DNA of 64,000 bases from Neobittarella massiliensis (ex Bilen et al. 2018) (GTDB taxonomy: Bacteria > Bacillota > Clostridia > Oscillospirales > Ruminococcaceae), in assembly GCF_900289145.1 (NCBI RefSeq), contig NZ_OKQO01000005.1:124001-188000 (forward strand). Direction: 5' to 3'. The notes beneath the pieces are model-generated. The model was not told the origin of the DNA. It saw only the letters and a program-made list of their open reading frames with translations, and made no database searches. Of this stretch, positions 44,183 through 52,254 are shown piece by piece. The first letter of the stretch is position 1. Each line of letters opens with the position of its first letter. The translations under genes were made by a program, and so were the position numbers.

Positions 44183-44473
44183 ATCTCTCGCCCCACTTAG
44201 CAAAATTTGCCGCCGCGCCGCCGGCCGCCGGTCCCCGATCTCGTTTTCCGCGCACCGAGACGGGCCGCCAAAGCCCGCCCCACCGCGTTTTTGGGGCACC
44301 TGCGCGCGCCTGGGCGCACGGATACAGTATACAGTTTTTAGTTTATAGATTGGCGCTAAAAATTGCAAGAGATTTTGCCCTCGAATGCAAAAAAAGTAGC
44401 CGCTGCCCACCGCGCGCCGGTGACTGTGGTATCACTTTTTTGCCAAAAGCTGTTTTGACCGCTCAAATTGTGC

Positions 44474-44515
44474 TATAATAGCTGCAAAAGTGGGGCAGCG
44501 GTCTATCTGCCCCAC
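44474..44515 (+). promoter_or_regulatory. murC promoter and leader hairpin
   Basis: Extended -10 TGCTATAAT (TATAAT at 44474-44479); the best -35 (CTGTTT) is weak. A perfect hairpin GTGGGGCAG / CTGCCCCAC (44490-44515) lies right at the transcript start, about 160 nt before murC. The rest of 44183-44674 holds no gene. Confidence 0.65.
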
Positions 44516-44674
44516 ACGCGGCGGCCCTGTTATAACCGCACCCGGCGGCCCATACTATAGTAGTGGGGCCGTGCCGGAGCAGGCGCGCCAGGTAAAGAGC
44601 TGCCCGCCCCGACACGGCGGCCCGGCCACAAGCCGGCAGGCGGCACATAAGCGATTTTAGAGGTGTTTACATCG

Positions 44675-46042
44675 ATGAGTGTTATTTATGAGGATCTGCT
44701 CAAGGACAAAAGACACATCCACTTTATCGGCATCGGCGGCAGCGGCATGTTTCCGCTGGCCCAGATCCTGCACGATAAGGGCTACTATATCACCGGCTCA
44801 GACAACAACGAGACCGATACGCTAAAGCTGGTGCGTTCGCTGGGCATCCCGGTATTTTTTGGCCACGACCCCAAAAATATCGAGGGGGCGGACCTGATCG
44901 TACACACCGCCGCTATTATGAAAGACAACGTGGAGCTGGTGGCCGCCAAGGCCTCCAGCGCGCGGGTGGTGGAGCGCTCGGTGCTGCTGGGCAGCATCTC
45001 GCGCAAATACAGTAATGCCGTGTGCGTGTGCGGTACCCACGGCAAGACCACCTCCACCGCCATGCTCACCCAGCTGCTGATGGACTGCGGCGCCGACCCC
45101 ACCGCCATCATCGGCGGCCGGCTGCCCAGTATCGACTCCAACGGCCGGGTCGGCGCCAGCGACACGCTGGTGGTCGAGAGCTGCGAGTATGTCGACACCT
45201 TTTTGAAGCTGAGCCCCGACATTTCGGTGGTGCTCAACATCGACGAGGACCATTTGGAGTACTTTAAAAACCTCGATAACATCATCCGCTCGTTTAACAC
45301 CTTTAACAAGATGGCCAGCAAAATGGTCATTGTCAACGGCGACGACCAAAATGCCATGCGCTCGCTGGACGGGGTGGAAAAGCCCATCGTCACCTGTGGC
45401 GAAGGTGAGGACTGCGAGTACCGGGCAGTGGATGTCACCTGCAAAAACAACGTGTTTTTTGAATACGACCTGTACCACCGCCAGGCGCGGCTGTGCCACA
45501 TATCGCTGGGGGTACCGGGACGGCACAACGTGCACAACTCGCTGCTGGTGTGTGCCGCCGCCCTGCAGTGCGGGGTAACGCCGTCGCAGCTGGAAGAGCA
45601 CATCGGAAACTTCCGCGGGGCCGGCCGCCGGTTTGAATTTTTGGGCGAGGTAAACGGTTTCACCGTAGCCGACGACTACGCTCACCACCCGGCCGAGCTG
45701 GAGGCCACGCTCTCCACCGCCATGCAGATGGGCTATCGTCAGGTATGGGCGGTGTTTCAGCCCTTCACCTATTCCCGCACCAGCATTTTGCTCGACGACT
45801 TTGCGCAGGTGCTCTCGATGCCCGATCGGGCCGTCATCACCGAGATCATGGGAGCCCGCGAGATAAACACCTACGGCATCAAAGCCACCGATCTCTCCAG
45901 CAAGATCCCCGGTAGCGTGCAGCTCGACACCTTTGAACAGGTGGCCGACTACGTGCTCAAAAATGCCCAGCCCGGAGACCTGGTACTGACCCTCGGCTGC
46001 GGCGACGTGTATAAGATCGCCAAACTGCTGCTGAAAAAGTAG
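44675..46042 (+). CDS. murC: UDP-N-acetylmuramate--L-alanine ligase
   Basis: A 455-residue Mur ligase adding L-Ala to UDP-MurNAc in peptidoglycan synthesis. The Rossmann-like N-domain has HFIGIGGSGMFPLA, the ATP loop is CVCGTHGKTTSTAM, and the central DISVVLNIDEDHLEYF and C-terminal DDYAHHPAELEATL and FQPFTYSRT are family hallmarks. ATG 44675 is chosen; the GTG at 44663 is part of the GAGGTG ribosome site. Monocistronic with its own promoter and hairpin terminator. Confidence 0.95.
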   Translation: MSVIYEDLLKDKRHIHFIGIGGSGMFPLAQILHDKGYYITGSDNNETDTLKLVRSLGIPVFFGHDPKNIEGADLIVHTAAIMKDNVELVAAKASSARVVERSVLLGSISRKYSNAVCVCGTHGKTTSTAMLTQLLMDCGADPTAIIGGRLPSIDSNGRVGASDTLVVESCEYVDTFLKLSPDISVVLNIDEDHLEYFKNLDNIIRSFNTFNKMASKMVIVNGDDQNAMRSLDGVEKPIVTCGEGEDCEYRAVDVTCKNNVFFEYDLYHRQARLCHISLGVPGRHNVHNSLLVCAAALQCGVTPSQLEEHIGNFRGAGRRFEFLGEVNGFTVADDYAHHPAELEATLSTAMQMGYRQVWAVFQPFTYSRTSILLDDFAQVLSMPDRAVITEIMGAREINTYGIKATDLSSKIPGSVQLDTFEQVADYVLKNAQPGDLVLTLGCGDVYKIAKLLLKK

Positions 46043-46080
46043 CGGGCGGTACAGTTAAAAAAATTTGCGATCATCACGGC

Positions 46081-46110
46081 GAGAGCGGCACCTTTCTGGG
46101 TGCCGCTCTC
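46081..46110 (+). terminator. Hairpin after murC
   Basis: Perfect 12-bp stem GAGAGCGGCACC / GGTGCCGCTCTC; the following sequence is only moderately T-rich. Confidence 0.7.
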
Positions 46111-46172
46111 ACTCTATATACCTCTACCCTATCTGTCCGGACAGCGGGGACAATGACCAGTTCTGGGCCAAT

Positions 46173-46212
46173 AAAAGAGCACTGCTCCTACACCGGGCAG
46201 TGCTCTTTTAAA
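46173..46212. terminator. Bidirectional terminator
   Basis: AAAAGAGCACTGC / GCAGTGCTCTTTT, 13-bp perfect stem. It ends the minus-strand collagen-like gene and can act in both directions. Confidence 0.9.
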
Positions 46213-46226
46213 CAGCGCCGCAGCTG

Positions 46227-47567
46227 TTATTCCAACTGGCGAATGATGAGTGTGGCCAGCGTATCGTCAGGGTCGGCAGAGCTGATAGAAAAAGCCGACG
46301 ACGAAGACAACCTGAACGAGGTGAGCGCGTCTATGCGAAAAAGGGCCTGTGCGGCATAAAAGCCCGGCTCGCCGGCACTCTTTTCAATGCGCAAAAAAGT
46401 TCCCGGCAGGCTGATGCCGTTTTTCTGCAGGGTAAAGCGGGTGGACAGTGCCGCGCTGCGGGGCAGATTGAGCTTAAAACTGATCAGATAGAGGCCCGGT
46501 CGCAGCAGGTGAAATATTCCGTAGTCGGCGATGATACCGGCGGTGTGCGGGCCTTCTTCCTCAATGGGCAAACCGCCAAAAAGCCCGCTCACCTTGATCG
46601 TCCCGCTCTGATAGAAAAAACCGTATTCCAGGTCGGGCACTGCACCGGTGGGACCAGTCGGTCCGGTTGCACCCATCGGGCCGGTGGCTCCAGTAACACC
46701 GGGTAGGCCCTGCGGACCGGTTGCGCCTGTCTCACCCTGCACACCGGCAGGACCCGTCGCCCCGGTCGCACCCGCTGGGCCAGTGGCCCCAGCAGCACCG
46801 GGTAGGCCCTGTGGGCCGGTTGCACCTGTCTCACCCCGCTCACCGGCAGGGCCCGTCGCCCCGGTAGCACCCGTTGGGCCAGTGGCTCCAACAGCGCCGG
46901 GTAGCCCCTGTGGGCCGGTTGCGCCTGTCACGCCCCGCTCACCGGCAGGGCCCGCCGCCCCGGTAGCACCCGTTGGGCCAGTGGCCCCAGCAGCACCAGG
47001 TAGGCCCTGCGGGCCGGTTGCGCCTGTCACGCCCTGCACACCGACAGGACCCGTCGGGCCGGTTGCACCTGCCTCACCCCGCGCACCGACAAGGCCCGTC
47101 GCCCCGGTTGCACCCGTTGGGCCAGTGGCCCCAGCAGCACCGGGTAGGCCCTGTGGGCCGGTAGCGCCTGTCACGCCCCGCTCACCGGCAGGTCCCGTCG
47201 CCCCGGTAGCACCCGTTGGGCCAGTGGCCCCAGCAGCACCGGGTAGCCCCTGTGGGCCGGTAGGACCTGTTGGGCCAGTTGCACCCGTAGGTCCCTGCGG
47301 GCCCGTCATACCTGTAACTCCACGGGCGCTGGCCGGACCGGTGGGGCCAGTGGGACCAGAAATACCGCGCGGGCCAGTCGGTCCCGTGGCTCCCCGTGGG
47401 CCAATTGGCCCGGTAGCCCCATCGTACCCCATGCAGCCGCGGGGCCCCATAGGCCCCTGTGGCCCGCGCGGTCCCTGTGGTCCTCTGGGGCCGGCAGGCC
47501 CGGGGCAACAGGGCTGGCAGGTGGTGTGACCACAGGGGCAGTTGGGAGGACATTGACGATCATACAT
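46227..47567 (-). CDS. Collagen-like exosporium protein (BclA-type)
   Basis: A 446-residue protein in three parts. A Cys-rich head ([20 protein letters not shown]) is followed by about 290 residues of uninterrupted Gly-X-Y triplets (many [19 protein letters not shown] units) that should form a collagen triple helix. The C-terminal domain is about 130 residues of jelly-roll type ([14 protein letters not shown] to [10 protein letters not shown]), like the trimerising BclA head. Such proteins make hair-like filaments on spores; that fits the sporulation genes here, though surface display on vegetative cells is possible. ATG 47567 follows GAGAGG. Own terminator. Confidence 0.9.
   Translation of the reverse strand: MYDRQCPPNCPCGHTTCQPCCPGPAGPRGPQGPRGPQGPMGPRGCMGYDGATGPIGPRGATGPTGPRGISGPTGPTGPASARGVTGMTGPQGPTGATGPTGPTGPQGLPGAAGATGPTGATGATGPAGERGVTGATGPQGLPGAAGATGPTGATGATGLVGARGEAGATGPTGPVGVQGVTGATGPQGLPGAAGATGPTGATGAAGPAGERGVTGATGPQGLPGAVGATGPTGATGATGPAGERGETGATGPQGLPGAAGATGPAGATGATGPAGVQGETGATGPQGLPGVTGATGPMGATGPTGPTGAVPDLEYGFFYQSGTIKVSGLFGGLPIEEEGPHTAGIIADYGIFHLLRPGLYLISFKLNLPRSAALSTRFTLQKNGISLPGTFLRIEKSAGEPGFYAAQALFRIDALTSFRLSSSSAFSISSADPDDTLATLIIRQLE
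46690..47240 (-). repeat. About 99-bp tandem repeats in the collagen-like gene
   Basis: Roughly five units of 33 codons ([20 protein letters not shown] and flanks), one longer variant containing [15 protein letters not shown]. Near identity between units makes copy number prone to change by slippage or recombination. Confidence 0.85.
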
Positions 47568-47743
47568 AGCTAAAATACCTCTCTCTCAAAAAACTTGCTC
47601 TGCACCATCCATCCTATGTTTTTGCACCGCAAAAGGGCCGTGTTGACAGCACCGCGTCCGCTGCCAACTGCGTTTTCATCTGCGTCTCCCGCCGCGCTCC
47701 GGCAGCGCGGACCGGCCAGGCGATACTTGCGCCCATATAAAAC

Positions 47744-47770
47744 AAAAAAGGGGCCGATGAACGGCCCCTT
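47744..47770 (-). terminator. Terminator of mazF
   Basis: AAGGGGCCG / CGGCCCCTT with a 5-nt loop, then T-run on the minus strand, about 60 bp after the mazF stop. Confidence 0.9.
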
Positions 47771-47828
47771 GCAAACTGTGAGAAAGTGTGGGCTTCTCTG
47801 CCCGTCGGGTGCGGCTGAGCATATGTAG

Positions 47829-48179
47829 TCAGCCGCCCAGACCCAGACTGACGGAGATGGCATGATCGATCTGACTCATCGAGCCGTTATCGACCTGACC
47901 CATCTTTTCGCGCAGGCGGGTCTTATCGATGGTGCGTACCTGTTCCAAAAGCACGATGGAATTTTTGGCCAGCCCGCACTTTTTGCTGTTGAGGGCGATG
48001 TGGGTGGGCAGCCTGGATTTATCCCGCTGGCTGGTGATAGCCGCCGCGATGACGGTGGGGCTGTGGCGGTTGCCCACGTCATTTTGTACGATGAGCACCG
48101 GCCGCACACCGCCCTGTTCAGAACCCACCACCGGGCTCAGGTCTGCGTAATAAATATCGCCCCGTCTTACCTCGTTCAC
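47829..48179 (-). CDS. MazF/PemK-type endoribonuclease (EndoA-like)
   Basis: A 116-residue toxin-fold protein, the usual EndoA length. Family motifs are VRRGDIYYADLSPVVGSEQGG (Arg/Gly pocket), RPVLIVQNDVGN and SIVLLEQVRTIDKTRL. It should cut single-stranded RNA at short sequences, classically U^ACAU in Bacillus. GTG 48179 is chosen: AAAAGGAG is about 12 nt upstream, whereas the GTG at 48191 abuts it. No antitoxin frame lies in the 290 bp upstream, unlike Bacillus where ndoAI precedes ndoA. Confidence 0.92.
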   Translation of the reverse strand: MNEVRRGDIYYADLSPVVGSEQGGVRPVLIVQNDVGNRHSPTVIAAAITSQRDKSRLPTHIALNSKKCGLAKNSIVLLEQVRTIDKTRLREKMGQVDNGSMSQIDHAISVSLGLGG

Positions 48180-48410
48180 GATCTTTTTCACTCCTTTTGG
48201 CTCGCTGTGTGCCCGCCAGAGCGGGCGATCTTTTTATCCGGCAGCGGCGTGGCAGCCTATCCGCCCCACCGCTCTCATCTGTAGTTTGACCGGGAGGTTG
48301 GGGTTTTAATCACCGCAAGGAGCGTATACCAGTATATTTTTACCAGCAAAAAGGTGTGTGCGCAAAAAAGTAGCGGCGCAGCTACCCGCCTATATTCTGC
48401 TGTCCAAAAC

Positions 48411-48440
48411 AAAAAAGCCCCCACATACAGAGGGGCTTTT
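48411..48440 (-). terminator. Terminator of the 48473 lipoprotein gene
   Basis: AAAAGCCCC / GGGGCTTTT on the minus strand followed by a T-run. Confidence 0.88.
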
Positions 48441-48472
48441 GCACAGCGGCAGAAACAAATATAAAAGATCCG

Positions 48473-49045
48473 TCAGCTCCCCTGTTGGGGTCCGCTCTGG
48501 GGGGTAAAGCTCTCGATTGTGATGGTGACCGGCTGTTGGTCTTTTTTCTGGCCGTAGGTCATGGACAGTGGCAGCAGCGTCTTTTTGTCAAAGGCGATCG
48601 AGAAATCTCCCTGATCGTCTTTGCCGGTGGCGGTGATGATCCCCTTTTTCTCTTTGATGGTGTAATCCCCGGCGCGAAACAGATTTTTTAAGATTGTCGC
48701 CACCCCTGCCGGCTTTAGCTGCAGTCCGGCGGGATTGATCTCGAGACCGCCCATGCGAAATACTACGTTGCTCACCGTCATCTCGCAGGAGAGCCCGGCC
48801 AGACTGGCCGGCTCTGATACGGTAAAGGACATGCGTCCCTCGGCATTTTTTTGCAGTTGCAGGCCGCAGGTAAAGTCGCCGCTCTCGATCTTTAACTGGC
48901 AGCCAAAGGCGCCCTCAAATTGCTGGGTGGGGTTTTTCTCGGTGGCGGCGCTCTCTTTTTTTCGGCAGCCGCTCAGTGCTGTCAGCGTACAAAAGGCCAG
49001 CAGCACCGCTACTATACGGCGGGCACAGCGTGATCTCATTGGCAT
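48473..49045 (-). CDS. Hypothetical lipoprotein, LolA-like layout
   Basis: A 190-residue secreted lipoprotein. The signal peptide has RRIVAVLLAFCTLTALSGC with lipobox LSGC (lipidated Cys about 27). The mature part is beta-rich with alternating hydrophobic residues and ends LPLSMTYGQKKDQQPVTITI, reminiscent of LolA-like beta half-barrels, but the match is loose. ATG 49045 is taken; ATG 49039 is an alternative since both follow GAGGGGG. Function unknown. Monocistronic. Confidence 0.75.
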   Translation of the reverse strand: MPMRSRCARRIVAVLLAFCTLTALSGCRKKESAATEKNPTQQFEGAFGCQLKIESGDFTCGLQLQKNAEGRMSFTVSEPASLAGLSCEMTVSNVVFRMGGLEINPAGLQLKPAGVATILKNLFRAGDYTIKEKKGIITATGKDDQGDFSIAFDKKTLLPLSMTYGQKKDQQPVTITIESFTPQSGPQQGS

Positions 49046-49164
49046 TATCCCCCTCTTTTTGCTCTTTCCATCGGCCCCAATATACAGGGTCCGGGCACTG
49101 TTTTAGGATATGCCCGCCGGCCAAAAAGTATGCCGCCACCTGTTTGCCAATGTGCGCAGAGTGA

Positions 49165-49193
49165 TTGTGCTGCCGGACCCATATATGTATAAT
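49165..49193 (+). promoter_or_regulatory. Promoter of the membrane diguanylate cyclase
   Basis: TTGTGC - 17 bp - TATAAT, 40 bp before the ATG at 49234. Confidence 0.85.
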
Positions 49194-49233
49194 GGGGTCA
49201 TAAGGACCATACCGCCAGCATGAGGAGGAGCGT

Positions 49234-50406
49234 ATGAAGAGACCGGCACCGAGCACCACGGTTCAAAAAAGGCAGGACCTGCGAGAACACATGGCACAGC
49301 GGGTGTTGCGCTATTTGTGGTGGATATTGCTGCTGGTCGCTGGCATCCAACTCTTTAACATCCTGCATGCGCTCGTCTATACCGGCTGGCGGCTGCACAC
49401 CCCGGCCAGCCGCGTGTACGTGCTGCTCTATGCCTGCCTGCTTGTCGTATCGCTGCTGGGGCTGGCCTGTGTGCCTTTTTTAAAGCGGTCGCTGCCCCGC
49501 TCGGCGGGTCTCACTCTGTGGCTGCAGTGGATCTACTGCGGGTTTTTGCTGTGCTGGGCGGTGATGGTAACGCTGTACGATCAGCGGGTGGGCCCAGGTG
49601 CCGAGACCTATTTGACCGTACTGCTCACGGTAGCGGTGCTGGCCGAGCTTCCGCCCGTGCCAGCGGCTGTACTGCTGGGGGTGCCGCAGATCGCGCTGAT
49701 GTTGGCACTGCCCTACTATCAGCCGACCAAACAGGACAATTTCGGCCTGTACCTCAACTCTACCGTGCTGGCGGCGGTGGCGATCTTTATCGCCTGTTAC
49801 CGCTACCTGTCGCAAAAGCGACAGCACGAAGGGGCGCAGCTCATCCTCGAAAAAAACCGGGAGATCGCCGAGAAGAACCGGGAGCTCATGTACCTGGTAG
49901 GGCACGACTCGCTCACCGGGCTCTACAACCGCCGCTTTTTAGACCTGCGGCTGCCGGCCATCTGTGCCGACTGCGCCGAGCACGGAAAGCACCTGGGCAT
50001 GATGATGATCGACATCGACGATTTTAAGCTGTATAACGACCAGTTTGGCCATCAGATGGGCGATGCCTGCTTGGATCAGGTCAGTCAGGCGCTGCTGGGC
50101 TGCCTGCAGAGTGAGGGGGAGTACATTCTGCGCTACGGTGGGGAGGAGTTTTTATATCTGGGCTCTGGCGCGGATACCGCGGCGGTGCGCCGGCGGGGCG
50201 AAGAGATGTGTGCGGCGGTACGGGCACTGGCGCTGCACGCAGCTGGTAAGCCGTCGCCGGTCACGGTGAGCATTGGCGCCTGCGCGGCGGTTCCCCAAGA
50301 CAAAAGCGCCTGGCAGACCCTTATCCGTAGGGCCGACCAGGCGCTGTACACCGCCAAACATCAGGGAAAAGACCAGGTAGTCTGCGACACCGGCGAGGGG
50401 CGGTAA
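49234..50406 (+). CDS. Membrane-bound GGDEF diguanylate cyclase
   Basis: A 390-residue cyclase. Residues 20-200 contain five or six hydrophobic helices as a membrane sensor, then a short coiled coil (LILEKNREIAEKNRELMYLV), then GGDEF: DSLTGLYNRRFLDL, MMMIDIDDFKLYND and active loop LRYGGEEFLYL. GGEEF is a catalytically competent variant. No RxxD inhibitory site is seen. It is the second cyclase of the window; no EAL or HD-GYP partner is present. ATG 49234 follows GAGGAGGAG. Its stop is 2 nt from the convergent acpS stop. Confidence 0.92.
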   Translation: MKRPAPSTTVQKRQDLREHMAQRVLRYLWWILLLVAGIQLFNILHALVYTGWRLHTPASRVYVLLYACLLVVSLLGLACVPFLKRSLPRSAGLTLWLQWIYCGFLLCWAVMVTLYDQRVGPGAETYLTVLLTVAVLAELPPVPAAVLLGVPQIALMLALPYYQPTKQDNFGLYLNSTVLAAVAIFIACYRYLSQKRQHEGAQLILEKNREIAEKNRELMYLVGHDSLTGLYNRRFLDLRLPAICADCAEHGKHLGMMMIDIDDFKLYNDQFGHQMGDACLDQVSQALLGCLQSEGEYILRYGGEEFLYLGSGADTAAVRRRGEEMCAAVRALALHAAGKPSPVTVSIGACAAVPQDKSAWQTLIRRADQALYTAKHQGKDQVVCDTGEGR

Positions 50407-50408
50407 CG

Positions 50409-50765
50409 CTACAGGCACACCGCCACAGCCATCGCGCGCCCAGTGTCGTGGCTGATAGAGAGATCTAGCTGTTCATAATCGCCCAGCCGGGCGGCGGCGC
50501 GCGGCGCCAGCCGGTAATAGGGTTTGCCCTGCGGGGTGTGCGCCACTTCGATATCGGTGAAGGAAAGCCCGCGAAAGCCGGTACCAACAAGCTTCACCAG
50601 CGCCTCCTTGGCGGCAAACACGCCGGCCACCGTTTGGGGCGCGCTGTTTTTTTGGGTAAAATAATCTCGTTCGCCAGCGGTGAACACCCGCTGTAAAAAG
50701 TGCGGGTCCTCCATGCTCTTTTTTATCCTTTCGATCTCGATAATATCGCAGCCGCAGCGCAACAC
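50409..50765 (-). CDS. acpS: Holo-[acyl-carrier-protein] synthase
   Basis: A 118-residue phosphopantetheinyl transferase that activates ACP. The motifs GCDIIEIERIKKSM (Mg-binding Asp), AGVFAAKEALVKLVGTGF and LSISHDTGRAMAVAV are all present and the length is normal. GTG 50765 follows GGGAGGGAT. It lies convergent to and almost touching the diguanylate cyclase gene, and divergent from the Phe T-box region. Confidence 0.95.
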   Translation of the reverse strand: MLRCGCDIIEIERIKKSMEDPHFLQRVFTAGERDYFTQKNSAPQTVAGVFAAKEALVKLVGTGFRGLSFTDIEVAHTPQGKPYYRLAPRAAARLGDYEQLDLSISHDTGRAMAVAVCL

Positions 50766-50866
50766 TTACATCCCTCCCCTATACTTTACCGTCCGGTGGG
50801 CGGTAGTCCTCTGCTGTGATTATAGAGGAAACCGGCAGAAATTACAAATATCTGCTTCAAAATGTG

Positions 50867-50895
50867 TTGCAAAACACGGGGGGATGTGCTATTTT
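50867..50895 (+). promoter_or_regulatory. Promoter of pheST
   Basis: TTGCAA - 17 bp - TATTTT, placing the transcript start just before T-box stem I. Confidence 0.75.
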
Positions 50896-50904
50896 AAAGT
50901 ATAT

Positions 50905-51160
50905 AAACGCGATGACGGAGAGAGTAACACCGCTTATTTCCCCTCTTTTCAGAGAGAGCCCGGCTGCTGTGAAGGGTTCAGAGGGCCAGCAGTGCGAAGT
51001 TCACTCCCGAGCGGCCCCGCTGAAAGCCCCCTGTGGCCGGTAGGTGGGGACGGGCAGCCCCGTTAGCGGCAAAAAGAGTGTTTGCTCTAAGCAAAAAGCA
51101 GGGTGGTACCGCGGAGACTTTTACGCCTTCGTCCCTATTTGGGGGACGGGGGCTTTTTTA
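50905..51160 (+). ncRNA. T-box leader, tRNA-Phe specific
   Basis: Stem I begins with GATGACGGAGAGAGTAA (50911-50927). The specifier is read as UUC (51000-51002) in GAAGTTCACTCCCGAGC, matching pheST. The T-box AGGGTGGTACCGCG (51100-51113), whose bulge pairs with uncharged tRNA ends, is followed by a terminator stem around 51125-51160 with a T-run. Uncharged tRNA-Phe should stabilise the antiterminator and switch pheST on. Confidence 0.95.
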
Positions 51161-51225
51161 TTTGCCCGGCGCCAAAAACGGCGCCGTCCCCAAGCAAAAG
51201 ACCCGCACTGTGAAAGGAGCCGGAT

Positions 51226-52239
51226 ATGAAAGACAAACTGCTGCAGATCAAGGAGCAGGCCATCGCGCAGATCGCGGCGGCCAGAGACGACCTGGATGAG
51301 ATCAAGGTGAGATACCTGGGTAAAAAGGGCGAGCTGACAGCCATTTTAAAACAGATGGGCGGACTGTCGGCCGAGGAGCGGCCACAGATCGGCCAGCTGG
51401 CCAACCAGGTGCGCGCCGATATCGCCGAGGCGATCGCCAAAAAGGCCGAACAGATGAAAGCCGAGGCGCTGAAGAACCAGCTGGAGGCCGAGCGGGTGGA
51501 CGTGACCATCCCCGGCAAGCTGCCCCAGCAGGGCGGCCTGCACCCCATGACCCAGGTGCTAGACGACCTGACCGAGATCTTTTTGGGCATGGGCTTCTCG
51601 GTAGCCGAGGGGCCGGAGGTAGAGCTCGATTACTATAACTTCGAGGCGCTCAACCTGCCGCCGGATCACCCTGCCCGCGATACCCAGGACACCTTCTATA
51701 TCACCGATAACATCCTGCTGCGCACCCAGACCTCGCCGGTGCAGGTGCGCACCATGGAGAAGCAAAAGCCCCCCATCAAGGTCATTGCCCCGGGGCGGGT
51801 CTACCGCTCCGACGCGGTGGACGCCACCCACTCACCGGTATTCCACCAGATCGAGGGGCTGGTGGTGGATAAAGGCATCACCATGGCCGACCTGAAAGGC
51901 ACCCTGGAGGTGTTCACCAAAAAGCTGTACGGCGCCGACAGCGTGGTGCGCTTCCGTCCCCACCACTTCCCCTTCACCGAACCTTCGGCCGAGATGGACA
52001 CCCAGTGCTATGCCTGTCACGGCGCCGGCTGCCGCCTGTGCAAAGGCGAGGGCTGGATCGAGCTGCTGGGCTGCGGTATGGTCCACCCCTGGGTGCTGCA
52101 AAACTGCGGTATCGACCCCGAGGTATACAGCGGCTTCGCCTTTGGTATCGGCTTGGAGCGGGTGGCCATGCGGCGTTACGGTATCGGCGATATGCGGCTG
52201 TTCTACGAGAACGACCAGCGGTTCTTGAGCCAGTTCTAA
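51226..52239 (+). CDS. pheS: Phenylalanine--tRNA ligase alpha subunit
   Basis: A 337-residue class II synthetase subunit. An N-terminal coiled coil ([20 protein letters not shown]) contacts tRNA. The catalytic core has motif 2 around [23 protein letters not shown], the Phe pocket [12 protein letters not shown], and motif 3 [17 protein letters not shown]. An inserted Cys set ([12 protein letters not shown]) occurs in many Firmicutes and may bind zinc. ATG 51226 follows AAAGGAG. Controlled by the T-box; pheT starts 15 bp downstream. Confidence 0.97.
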   Translation: MKDKLLQIKEQAIAQIAAARDDLDEIKVRYLGKKGELTAILKQMGGLSAEERPQIGQLANQVRADIAEAIAKKAEQMKAEALKNQLEAERVDVTIPGKLPQQGGLHPMTQVLDDLTEIFLGMGFSVAEGPEVELDYYNFEALNLPPDHPARDTQDTFYITDNILLRTQTSPVQVRTMEKQKPPIKVIAPGRVYRSDAVDATHSPVFHQIEGLVVDKGITMADLKGTLEVFTKKLYGADSVVRFRPHHFPFTEPSAEMDTQCYACHGAGCRLCKGEGWIELLGCGMVHPWVLQNCGIDPEVYSGFAFGIGLERVAMRRYGIGDMRLFYENDQRFLSQF

Positions 52240-52254
52240 CAGGAGGTAGAGAAG

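Noticed and set aside
43097-44200. 367-codon plus-strand frame opposite the RpiR gene
   Set aside because: His/Gly-rich shadow without ribosome site; the minus-strand RpiR protein is clear.
46690-47240. Regular repeats that could suggest a CRISPR array
   Set aside because: Units are 99 bp, in frame, code for Gly-X-Y triplets, and have no unique spacers or cas genes.
46648-47529. 293-codon plus-strand Pro/Val-rich frame opposite the collagen-like gene
   Set aside because: It is the mirror image of the Gly-X-Y repeats; the minus-strand product has recognisable end domains, a ribosome site and a terminator.
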